A stretch of 64,000 nt of DNA. Origin: Verrucomicrobiia bacterium (GTDB taxonomy: Bacteria; Verrucomicrobiota; Verrucomicrobiia; Opitutales; Cerasicoccaceae). The notes under the pieces were generated by a model. It saw nothing but the letters and a program-made list of their open reading frames with translations. It was not told where the DNA came from and ran no database searches. Location of the stretch: NCBI GenBank assembly GCA_030425485.1, contig JAUIAM010000003.1, positions 179,043 through 243,042 of the forward strand. The letters run 5' to 3'. Positions within the stretch are counted from its first letter, which is position 1. The number at the start of each line of letters is the position of its first letter. The translations under genes and the position numbers were made by a program. Below are positions 44,673 to 51,782 of this stretch, piece after piece.

Positions 44673-45635
44673 ATGCCAGCCATTGATTTCCCTCTGCCAA
44701 AGCTTCTCACCTATGCGGGCTCCAGCCCGAAGCCAGCCGATTTTGACGCCTACTGGGCGAAGGCACTGGCCGAGCTGGATGCGCTGGACCCCCAGCCTGA
44801 GCTGGTGGAGGCGGACTATCCGGTCAACTTTGCGACGTGCTACGACCTGTACTTCACCGGTGTTGGCGGGGCCCGTTTACATGCCCGCGTGGTAAAACCG
44901 AAGAACCAGGCCAAGCCCGGCCCCGGCTTGGTTAGCTTTCACGGTTATTCGGGCAATTGCGGATCATGGCTGGACTATTTTGCCTATGCCGCAGCGGGTT
45001 TCACCGTGACGGCGCTTGACTGTCGTGGCCAGGGCGGCCAGTCCGAAGATACGGTGCCGACGGTTGGCAACACCCTGCACGGGCACATCATTAAAGGCAT
45101 CGATGACGTGCCGGAGAAGCTTTACTACCGCAATGTCTACCTGGATACCGTGCTGCTGGCGCGGCTGACCATGGAGATGGACAGCGTGGACGCCGAGCGT
45201 GTGGTCTGCACGGGTGGCAGTCAGGGTGGGGCGCTCTCGCTGGCCTGCGCCTCGCTGGAGCCGCGAATCAAGAAGTGCTACTCGCAGTTCCCTTTCCTCA
45301 GTGACTTCAAGCGCGTGTGGGAGATGGGCCTGGACAAGGCCGCCTACACCGGGCTGCGGGATTACTTCCGCCGCTTTGACCCTTTTCACCAGCGTGAAGA
45401 GGAGATTTTCACCAAGCTCGGCTACATTGATGTGACCAACCTCTCTCCGCGTATCCAGGGTGAAGTGTTGATGTACCTCTCGCTTTCGGACGAGATTTGC
45501 CCGCCTTCGACGCAGTTCGCGGCCTACAACGCCATCACGTCCAAAAAGTCCAACATGATCGCGCCGGACTTTGGTCACGAGACGCCCCCACGCCAATGCC
45601 CGGAGACGGTCTACCAGTTCCTGACGGATATCTAG
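44673..45635 (+). CDS. Acetylxylan esterase / cephalosporin-C deacetylase family (CE7)
   Basis: 320 residues, no signal peptide, so a cytoplasmic deacetylase of small acetylated sugars. α/β-hydrolase of family CE7: oxyanion region GLVSFHGYSGNCGSW, RGQGGQS, nucleophile Ser183 in CTGGSQGGAL, Asp273 in LSLSDEICPP and His302 in DFGHE. The length agrees with the family (about 315-325). Its last codons and TAG stop fall in the CTAG edge of the repeat element at 45632, so the present C-terminus may have been set by that insertion. Confidence 0.93.
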   Translation: MPAIDFPLPKLLTYAGSSPKPADFDAYWAKALAELDALDPQPELVEADYPVNFATCYDLYFTGVGGARLHARVVKPKNQAKPGPGLVSFHGYSGNCGSWLDYFAYAAAGFTVTALDCRGQGGQSEDTVPTVGNTLHGHIIKGIDDVPEKLYYRNVYLDTVLLARLTMEMDSVDAERVVCTGGSQGGALSLACASLEPRIKKCYSQFPFLSDFKRVWEMGLDKAAYTGLRDYFRRFDPFHQREEEIFTKLGYIDVTNLSPRIQGEVLMYLSLSDEICPPSTQFAAYNAITSKKSNMIAPDFGHETPPRQCPETVYQFLTDI

Positions 45636-45772
45636 CGCATTTTAAGAAATATTGTGTCCGCAGATTTCGCAGATTCACACAGATGATTCCGGGGTTATCC
45701 GTGAACATCTGTGTGATCCGTGGTTAAAATATAGAGACATCTCCGGCTACATTTTCATTTAAACTGCCCTAG
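45632..45772. repeat. CTAG-bounded TIR element, family 2 copy A (MITE-like)
   Basis: 141 bp from CTAG (45632-45635) to CTAG (45769-45772), with imperfect inverted ends (CTAGCGCATTTTAA versus CTAGGGCAGTTTAA read from the other side). The interior includes GCAGATTTCGCAGATTCACA and a hairpin CACAGATG...CATCTGTG. Copy B at 54332-54474 is nearly identical over the first 90 bp. No coding capacity. Non-autonomous transposon relic or MITE; IS630 elements are known to favour the TA of CTAG. Confidence 0.75.
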
Positions 45773-45933
45773 GCTGTGTCTTCAAATTCATCAAGGTCGG
45801 TAGAAAAGGGTCTTTTCGCGTCTTTTTCCGTTTTCTCAGTTCATGAATCTGGATTCACACCACTTCGAAAGCCGAAAAAATCCTCAAAATTACCTCTTTT
45901 TCCCTCGTTTCTTAATTTGCATACACAGCCTAG
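45769..45933. repeat. CTAG-bounded TIR element, family 3 (MITE-like), adjacent to family 2
   Basis: 165 bp with 20-bp ends CTAGGCTGTGTCTTCAAATT and, on the other strand from 45933, CTAGGCTGTGTATGCAAATT (18 of 20 identical). Its left CTAG is the right CTAG of the family 2 element, so one inserted at the border of the other. The interior is AT-rich and non-coding. The rest of the gap to 46030 (about 97 bp) holds nothing recognisable. Confidence 0.75.
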
Positions 45934-46030
45934 CGCACTGTTCGCCTGTTCCCATATGCACGGGGTCTCAATTCTGAGCAGGCTTCCGTTTGGCAAAAAA
46001 GTGTGATGCGCAAGCATCACGGGTGAAGGG

Positions 46031-46462
46031 CTATTGCCCTTCCTCGGGCGGGTCGGGGACGTTCTTCTTGCGCAGGGTGAAGGTGTTGGTGTCGTTGACG
46101 CGGGCGTAGCCCACATGGTCCATGAGCTGCTTGCAGAAAAAGATGCCCAGGCCGCCCTCGGGGCGGTCTTCGAGCGCGGCGTTGATGTCCGGCTCCTCCG
46201 CGTCGTGCAGGGGGTCGAAGGCTTTGCCGTGGTCGCGCAGGACGGCGATCACCTCGTCGCCCTCCATGGTCATGGAGAGGTAGATATGGTGCTCGGCCGG
46301 GGTGTCGTAGGCGTAGGAGATGACGTTGGTCAGGGCCTCGTCCAGGCAGAGGTTAAAGGTATGGACGACGGCGGGGTTGATGTCGTGCGCTTCGCCGAAC
46401 TTCTCCAGATCGGCGGCGAGCTGGTCGAGTTCCTTCAGGTCGTTGATGTAGGTGAAATCCAT
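46031..46462 (-). CDS. Anti-sigma-factor-type Ser/Thr kinase (RsbW/SpoIIAB-like ATPase)
   Basis: 143 residues with a GHKL ATP-binding fold: N-box NLCLDEALTNVISYAYD, G1 region VLRDHGKAFDP, G2 EGGLGIFFCKQLMD. The family phosphorylates anti-sigma antagonists or binds sigma factors. It lies 159 bp downstream of the receiver-PP2C phosphatase gene on the same strand, the natural opposing partner, so the two should form a partner-switching module. No STAS antagonist or sigma factor gene is next to them. Confidence 0.9.
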   Translation of the reverse strand: MDFTYINDLKELDQLAADLEKFGEAHDINPAVVHTFNLCLDEALTNVISYAYDTPAEHHIYLSMTMEGDEVIAVLRDHGKAFDPLHDAEEPDINAALEDRPEGGLGIFFCKQLMDHVGYARVNDTNTFTLRKKNVPDPPEEGQ

Positions 46463-46488
46463 TGGGAAATGATGAATTCAGAATGATA

Positions 46489-46609
46489 AGTGATGAATGC
46501 TATATGGCTAAAAGGTGGGTACGTAATACGGCCAGCATGGGGCTCAACTGACATGGATTCCGGCGATGAATGATCATACGGTCTTCGGCTCGATTCTGCA
46601 TTCATCACT
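46489..46609. repeat. Intergenic 12-bp inverted repeat
   Basis: AGTGATGAATGC at 46489-46500 and GCATTCATCACT at 46598-46609 form a perfect inverted repeat across the gap between the phosphatase and kinase genes, with weaker similarity continuing outward. Possibly a decayed MITE; no second copy seen. Confidence 0.4.
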
Positions 46610-46621
46610 CAGGGTTCAGCA

Positions 46622-47803
46622 TTACTTAAAGATGATCTCCATGAGGGAGTAGTCGTCTTCGAAGGCGTCGCGGCCCTGGGCGTCGCGCACCCACTTGACC
46701 ATGCTGTCTACCTTGCTCATGCCATCAATAGGGGGCAGGCACAGACCGTCGGCAAACTCGTCCTCGGTCATCATGCCGGAGCCGTCCTTGTAGTCGATTT
46801 CGTACACGCCGTCACTGAAGACGTAGAGCTTGCTGCCGGAGGGGACCTCGGTTTCATCTGTGACGAAGGGCGCGCCGAGCATGCCACCAATAACCATGCC
46901 GGGCGTGGCCAGCGTTTTGAGGCTTTCCTTGGGCTGGGCCGGGTCGGTGATAAGCACGGAGGGCGGATGGCCACCGGAGGAGTACTTCAGCACGCGGGTG
47001 GGCTTGTGGTAAACGCCGTACCAGAGCGTGAAATACATTTGGTTGTGCTTGTCCATGTCGAAGGCTTCGTTGAGCCCGGAGAGGACGGCGCCCGGGTCTT
47101 TGAAGTCCACCCCGGGGAGGGACTGGGCGCGCATGACGTTGATGGCAGAGACAGAGTGCAGGGCTGCGCCGACGCCATGTCCGGTCACATCGAGCAGGTA
47201 AATGGCGAAGTGCTCGTCGTCGAGGTCGTGGTAGCCAAAGGTGTCGCCCGCGAGGTCAGAGGAGGAGATAAAGACCCAGTCGGTTTTGACGATGTCGTTC
47301 TCCATCGGGTCGGGAAAGAGGGAGCGCACGTAGCGGGCGGCTTCGTCGAGCTCGGCCTGGAGGGCAGCTTCGGCCTTAAGGCGCTGGAGGAGGTTCAGGT
47401 AGCCCTGGGAGTGGTAGCGCACACGGGCGATGACTTCGAGCTTGTCGGGGAGCTTGACCATGTAGTCGTTGGCGCCGAGTTCGAAGGCCTTCTTCTTGGT
47501 CTCAGCTTCTTCCTTGGAGGAGAGCACGATCATGGGCACGTCCTTGGTCTCGGCTTTGGCCCGGAAAAATTTGACCAGGGTCAGCCCGTCGATTTCCGGC
47601 ATAACGAGGTCTTGCAGGATGACGGTGGGCTGGATTTCGATCGCGGTCTCGATGGCCTTGGCCGGATCGTTGATGGAGTGAAACTCGATGCCCTCCTCGT
47701 CGGCCAGCATGCGGCGGACGGCCTCGCAGACCATGGCCTGGTCGTCGACCATGAGCACTTTGATGATGGGATTGGGGGAAGGGGCGTTGGCAGCGTCACT
47801 CAT
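46622..47803 (-). CDS. Response regulator with PP2C (SpoIIE/RsbU-type) phosphatase output
   Basis: 393 residues from the ATG at 47803; the frame runs on to 47950, but the extra part is not protein-like. N-terminal receiver (about 13-135) with VLMVDDQAMV, phosphoacceptor Asp65 in VILQDLVMPEIDGL and SSKEEAETKK; a coiled segment (about 150-185); then a PP2C-SpoIIE domain (about 200-393) with SSSDLAGDTFGY, LLDVTGHGVGAALHS and YVFSDGVYEIDY carrying the metal-binding aspartates. Phosphorylation of the receiver should control dephosphorylation of a STAS-domain antagonist, opposing the RsbW-like kinase encoded downstream. Confidence 0.93.
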   Translation of the reverse strand: MSDAANAPSPNPIIKVLMVDDQAMVCEAVRRMLADEEGIEFHSINDPAKAIETAIEIQPTVILQDLVMPEIDGLTLVKFFRAKAETKDVPMIVLSSKEEAETKKKAFELGANDYMVKLPDKLEVIARVRYHSQGYLNLLQRLKAEAALQAELDEAARYVRSLFPDPMENDIVKTDWVFISSSDLAGDTFGYHDLDDEHFAIYLLDVTGHGVGAALHSVSAINVMRAQSLPGVDFKDPGAVLSGLNEAFDMDKHNQMYFTLWYGVYHKPTRVLKYSSGGHPPSVLITDPAQPKESLKTLATPGMVIGGMLGAPFVTDETEVPSGSKLYVFSDGVYEIDYKDGSGMMTEDEFADGLCLPPIDGMSKVDSMVKWVRDAQGRDAFEDDYSLMEIIFK

Positions 47804-47965
47804 GTTGGGCGGATTGAAGCGTGCGCCCGGCCCGGCGACAAGGGTAAAGGTGTGGCTGTGTGCAATCCGTGGGCAGATTAAGGGGGAAGGAATTGCGAAA
47901 AAACCCTTGCCAAAGCCGGGCAAAAGCCTACTTTCCTCCGTTTTCACCAAAACGAAGGTAATACC

Positions 47966-48196
47966 ATGTCACGCATTTGTTCCGTCACCGGCAAGCATCC
48001 CCACACGGGCCGTCGCATCCACCGCAAGGGTCAATCCAAGAAGAGCGGCGGTATCGGCACGCACGTCACCAAGGCTGTCAAGCGCACCTTCCGCCCGAAC
48101 CTGCAGCGCGTACGCGTCAAGCTCCCGAGCGGTCAGGTGAAGCGCGTTTGGGTGTCTGCCAAGGCGCTGAAGGCCGGTAAGGTCGAGAAGGCCTAG
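47966..48196 (+). CDS. rpmB: 50S ribosomal protein bL28
   Basis: 76 residues, standard length. Begins MSRICSVTGKHPHTGRRIHR and keeps the basic core SKKSGGIGTHVTKAVKRTFR PN and the C-terminal VSAKALKAGKVEK. It retains only one N-terminal cysteine, not the CXXC pairs of zinc-type L28. Part of the large ribosomal subunit. Expressed alone: a strong terminator follows 80 bp downstream. Confidence 0.97.
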   Translation: MSRICSVTGKHPHTGRRIHRKGQSKKSGGIGTHVTKAVKRTFRPNLQRVRVKLPSGQVKRVWVSAKALKAGKVEKA

Positions 48197-48276
48197 GGCC
48201 GCGCAGTGTGCAGCGGATGCTTCGGGCAGTGCCTTGTTGGGCAAACCCGCAGCAAGCGCACAACCCGCTTTTTGCA

Positions 48277-48303
48277 AACCCGGCTCCGTGCCGGGTTTTT
48301 TGT
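48277..48303 (+). terminator. Rho-independent terminator of rpmB
   Basis: Perfect 8-bp stem AACCCGGC/GCCGGGTT with a 5-nt loop (TCCGT), followed by a run of T. It lies 80 bp after the rpmB stop and before the cyclase-like gene. Confidence 0.85.
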
Positions 48304-48361
48304 TGCCCCACCTGCTCCAAAACCATTGCCATCAGGGGCAAAGGTAACATGATGACCCACA

Positions 48362-49318
48362 ATGAATTTGGGCGATGCTGTGACCCGACACTACCCCATA
48401 GCCGGGATGGATTTCGCGGACTTCTGGGACACCTGCGGTTATTTCCTGCATGTGCACCCGAAGGATACCAAGGTTTACTACACCATTGAGGGAAGCGAGA
48501 CGACCCTGGCGGAGAAGGACACCGACGTCGCGGCCATCCTGGACCGGCTCAAAAAGCGCCCGCAGTCCATTCTCTTTATGCAGGCCGACCTGGAAGGGCC
48601 GCGCACGCGCCCCGGGCTCGCCCGGGTGACCTACCAGCCGGAGCAGATCGAGGACGAACCCGCCGGACTGAAGCTGGTCAGCCACTACCTGAGCAAGCTC
48701 AGCATGTACGAGTTTGAGAGCCTGCTTTACGAAAAGTACCACCTGGAGGAGACGGTACAGACCAAGGTCGAGTTTGGTAAGCCCTGTGAGGTGCTGAGCG
48801 CGATTGTCGATTTACGGGGCTTCTCCGCCTTTTGTGAAAAGCCCAACATCGAGTCGCCCTATACCTGTGGGCTGATGCACTCCTTTTACCGCGCGGTGCA
48901 GATGAGCTTTATCAAGTTCCGCCCAGATATGCTGAAATTTCTCGGCGACGGTGTCATGGCGATCTGGGAGACCACGCCCGAGGACCGGGAGTTGGCCATT
49001 GATAACTGCCTGGCTGGGTCGCTGGACATCAACAGCCGCTGGCAGGTGGTGCGCCGCAGTTCGCAGTTTTCCCACGGTGCGCCGGAGGAGGTGGCGATCG
49101 GTATTTCCTTTGGGCTGGCCAGTCAGTTGCCAGGGATCGGGGACTACATTGGCCGCCCGCTGAATATCGCCAGTCGCCTCAGCTCGGTTTGCCCGGGAGG
49201 GCAGATTTACGTGGACAAGGCCGTGCCCAGCATCGGCCCCCAGTACCCGAAAGAGGACGTTACGGCGCACATCAAGAGCTTTGGGCGCTACTACATCTGG
49301 CGGATTCAGGCAGGTTAA
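48362..49318 (+). CDS. Class III adenylate/guanylate cyclase-like protein
   Basis: 318 residues from the ATG at 48362. The C-terminal ~190 residues look like a class III nucleotide cyclase: metal-binding Asp in SAIVDLRGFSAFCEK, FLGDGVMAIWETTP with the second Asp, and GISFGLASQLPGIGDYIGRPLNIASRL. The N-terminal ~125 residues are a separate αβ region (FADFWDTCGYFLHVHPKDTK) that I do not recognise and that may be the sensor. No membrane segment. Activity on ATP or GTP cannot be predicted here. gntK starts 15 bp downstream, so the two may be co-transcribed. Confidence 0.82.
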   Translation: MNLGDAVTRHYPIAGMDFADFWDTCGYFLHVHPKDTKVYYTIEGSETTLAEKDTDVAAILDRLKKRPQSILFMQADLEGPRTRPGLARVTYQPEQIEDEPAGLKLVSHYLSKLSMYEFESLLYEKYHLEETVQTKVEFGKPCEVLSAIVDLRGFSAFCEKPNIESPYTCGLMHSFYRAVQMSFIKFRPDMLKFLGDGVMAIWETTPEDRELAIDNCLAGSLDINSRWQVVRRSSQFSHGAPEEVAIGISFGLASQLPGIGDYIGRPLNIASRLSSVCPGGQIYVDKAVPSIGPQYPKEDVTAHIKSFGRYYIWRIQAG

Positions 49319-49333
49319 ACTCAGAGCAGCAGG

Positions 49334-49819
49334 ATGGTTATCATACTCATGGGGGTTTCGGGCTCGGGCAAGAGCACCATTGGCGAAGCGCTGGCGCAGG
49401 CCACAGGCGGGCAGTTTTACGACGGAGACGACTTTCACCCGCAGGCCAACATCGACAAGATGCACGCGGGCATCCCGCTCAACGACCAGGACCGCATGCC
49501 CTGGCTCAAGCGCTTGCGGGAGTTGATTGTCGAGCGTGAGCAGCAGCCGGCCCCTACCGTTATTGCCTGTTCGGCGCTGAAGAATACCTACCGAGAGATA
49601 CTCGATCCCGATGATGCGCAGGTGAGCTTTGTTTTCCTCAAGGGCTCGTTTCAACTCATCTCCGAGCGTCTGCGCGCTCGTCATGGGCACTTCATGCCGG
49701 AGAGCCTCCTGCGCAGCCAGTTCGACGCCTTGGAGCTGCCCGGGGACGCCGTCACGGTGGACATCGACCAGAGCCCGGAGGCGATTGTGGCCGAGTTGCG
49801 GAGCAAGCTTCGCTTATAA
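49334..49819 (+). CDS. gntK: Gluconokinase
   Basis: 161 residues, family length. P-loop GVSGSGKST at 7-15, then FYDGDDFHPQANIDKMHAGIPLNDQDRMPWL, the hallmark of bacterial gluconokinases, and CSALKNTYREIL. Phosphorylates gluconate to 6-phosphogluconate with ATP for the pentose phosphate or Entner-Doudoroff route. It sits right behind the cyclase-like gene; no gluconate transporter is nearby. Confidence 0.95.
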   Translation: MVIILMGVSGSGKSTIGEALAQATGGQFYDGDDFHPQANIDKMHAGIPLNDQDRMPWLKRLRELIVEREQQPAPTVIACSALKNTYREILDPDDAQVSFVFLKGSFQLISERLRARHGHFMPESLLRSQFDALELPGDAVTVDIDQSPEAIVAELRSKLRL

Positions 49820-49838
49820 AGCGGGCTGTGTGCGTGGT

Positions 49839-50591
49839 CTATTCGTCGTCTTGGCGGTGCTTTTTGCGCACGTTGCGGTAGGCGATGAAGAAGTAGGCGT
49901 AAAGACCGCTCATGATTACGCTGCCAAGGAGCATGCGGGCTGCATCCTTAATCAGGGTGACCTTGTCGCTCTTGTAGAAGGCAAAAGCTTGGTTGAGCAT
50001 TTCCTTCTGGTTAAAGCGTATCGTCTCCCACAGCCATTCGCGACGCTCGATAAAGCTGTCGGCGGGCATCTGCTCCTGGCGGACGGCCATGGAGGGTGTG
50101 AGGTTGAGCACGTTGGTCAGGATAGTCAGCTCCTCCATGGTAGTGGCCCCGTCGAGTGCCTCGCGTACTTTAGCCAGAGAGGATTTGGACTCGTTCTCTG
50201 CTGCGATGATCTTTGACTTCATCTCGGTGTTCAGGCGCAGGGTATCGGTTACGGTGAGCGGGATGAGCGCGGCGTAAACGATGGCCAGGATGAGCGCGAG
50301 CCAGGTGAGCACACGGATGCCCGCCAGCCGCCACCACGGCAGAATGACGGTGCGCCCAAAGAAAAACAGCGCCATGCCGAGGATGGGCGTGAGGGAGTTA
50401 TCGATCATGCGACCGATCACGGTAAACTCCCACTCTACGTTCCCCAGATCGAAGGGAAAGAGGATGCCCACATACTGGATGAGGGAAAAGATAACCAGCG
50501 CCATGCCCACGATCGGGAGCGGGTTCGGCTCCGAATCGGGGATTTCCAGCGGGCGGTAGTTGCGGCCTAGACGTTTAAATAGCGCGTTCAC
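49839..50591 (-). CDS. HpsJ-like membrane protein
   Basis: 250 residues with four predicted membrane helices (about 25-47, 66-80, 92-113 and 218-238) and a central soluble, coiled segment. The pattern IVGMALVIFSLIQYVGILFPFDLGNVEWEF followed by SLTPILGMALFFFGR resembles the HpsJ family of cyanobacteria, whose members are linked to polysaccharide secretion and to cyanoexosortase-type protein sorting. The ATG overlaps the stop of the upstream CTERM-tailed gene by 4 bp, so they are translationally coupled; this supports an envelope-export role. Assignment is by eye, not by search. Confidence 0.7.
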   Translation of the reverse strand: MNALFKRLGRNYRPLEIPDSEPNPLPIVGMALVIFSLIQYVGILFPFDLGNVEWEFTVIGRMIDNSLTPILGMALFFFGRTVILPWWRLAGIRVLTWLALILAIVYAALIPLTVTDTLRLNTEMKSKIIAAENESKSSLAKVREALDGATTMEELTILTNVLNLTPSMAVRQEQMPADSFIERREWLWETIRFNQKEMLNQAFAFYKSDKVTLIKDAARMLLGSVIMSGLYAYFFIAYRNVRKKHRQDDE

Positions 50592-51406
50592 TCAGCCTGT
50601 ATCTTATCGTTTAAGCGCTTACGCAAGCGTCTCCAGCCGAAGAAGCCAATAATCGCCAAGCCGGGCAGGGGATTGACGCCGAAAGGCACCGCGGTGACGG
50701 GGCCGCCTACGTACTGGGACTGGACGAGAAGGTCCTGGCGACCGGGGTTGCCCATGCTGCTCAGGGCAACGAGATCGGTGTACGGGTTATAGCTGGAACT
50801 GGTCGAGCCAACGGCGTCGAGGTAGCTCTGGGCCAGGTTGCGGACGGTGCTGTTGCCATTGGTGACGTAGAAAGAACCGTCAGTGCCGCTCAGGCTGCCA
50901 TCGCTGTCGTGGGTCAGCTCCCATACGGCGAGCTGGAAGGCACCCACCGTGGCAGAGTTCCAGTCGCTGGCTTCATTCCCGGCGTAGTACAGGTCGTAGA
51001 GGATGGCGACGTTGCGCGCGGCAGCCACGCCGATGCCCCCGATCGGGATGGCCGAGCTGCTGGAGCCCGGGTTGCCTGCGGTGCCGGCAGAGGCGTACTG
51101 CGGCTCGACGACGTCGTAGTTGTAGGTCTGGCCAGTGGAAATGCTCTCCTGAATCTCCGTGCAGAAAACGACCACCGAGGAGGTGTCCACCGGAACGCCT
51201 TCGCGGTAGATGTTGGCCAGTGTGATGGTGCCGACAGACAGGTTGCTGATATAGGTATCGCCCGCGTGGGCGGATACGCTGCTTGAGCTTCCGAAATTCT
51301 GGAACGTAAAGCTAACCGGCGAGGCGTAGGCGCTCAGCCCGGCAAACGCGGAGATGGCAAAGACCGCGATGCGCGTGAAGGTTGTTTTCGTTGTGGTGGT
51401 TATCAT
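50588..51406 (-). CDS. Exported thioester-domain-like protein with PFG-type CTERM tail
   Basis: 272 residues. Signal peptide 1-28; Ser/Thr/Tyr-rich body with VVVFCTEIQESI (Cys82) and TVGAFQLAVWELTHD (Gln158), which matches the Cys...Gln layout of surface proteins that form an internal thioester. The C-terminus (AVPFGVNPLPGLAIIGFFGW, then RRLRKR) has the tripartite motif/helix/basic-end shape of a CTERM sorting signal but with PFGVNP in place of PEP, near the PFE-CTERM type. It is the first gene of a two-gene operon with the HpsJ-like protein. Thioester formation and sorting are inferred from motifs. Confidence 0.75.
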   Translation of the reverse strand: MITTTTKTTFTRIAVFAISAFAGLSAYASPVSFTFQNFGSSSSVSAHAGDTYISNLSVGTITLANIYREGVPVDTSSVVVFCTEIQESISTGQTYNYDVVEPQYASAGTAGNPGSSSSAIPIGGIGVAAARNVAILYDLYYAGNEASDWNSATVGAFQLAVWELTHDSDGSLSGTDGSFYVTNGNSTVRNLAQSYLDAVGSTSSSYNPYTDLVALSSMGNPGRQDLLVQSQYVGGPVTAVPFGVNPLPGLAIIGFFGWRRLRKRLNDKIQAE

Positions 51407-51782
51407 AGTCTAATCTTCGTGTGGTGGGTGTATTACCCTATTTAGTGCACAGAGTTTGCAGTGCTTGTGTATCGTGTGCGTGAGTATTGCCTTAAGGTTT
51501 TTTTACGTTTCTTTAAATTTCATTACAGGGATTTATGTGCTGAATTAGGTTGTATCGCCTATTTTTGGGCGATTTTTGCCCAAAAGTACGCAGTCTGTCT
51601 GCATCTATAGTCATGGCGCTCAGGCCTTTGCTTAAGTTCTGTCTTTTGACAGGATAGGTGTTTGCCCTATTTCTTGGCCAAATATTGTTTGTCGGGTGCA
51701 CCGATGGGGGGTGATTCGACTGGGGTGCCTGATCCGTAAATTTGCTGTTCTCGTGTCGTGCGATGGCCTAGAAGGTGTGGAT
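51407..51782. promoter_or_regulatory. 376-bp divergent region with a hairpin
   Basis: No gene. It is the divergent promoter region of the CTERM/HpsJ operon and the NhaC-type antiporter. TTTTGGGC at 51563-51570 and GCCCAAAA at 51578-51585 form a perfect 8-bp stem with 7-nt loop, possibly an operator or attenuator. Confidence 0.3.

Noticed and set aside
46967..47881. 304-codon plus-strand frame opposite the receiver-PP2C gene
   Set aside because: Val/Gly/Asp-rich shadow of a well-identified gene; no start context or homology signal.
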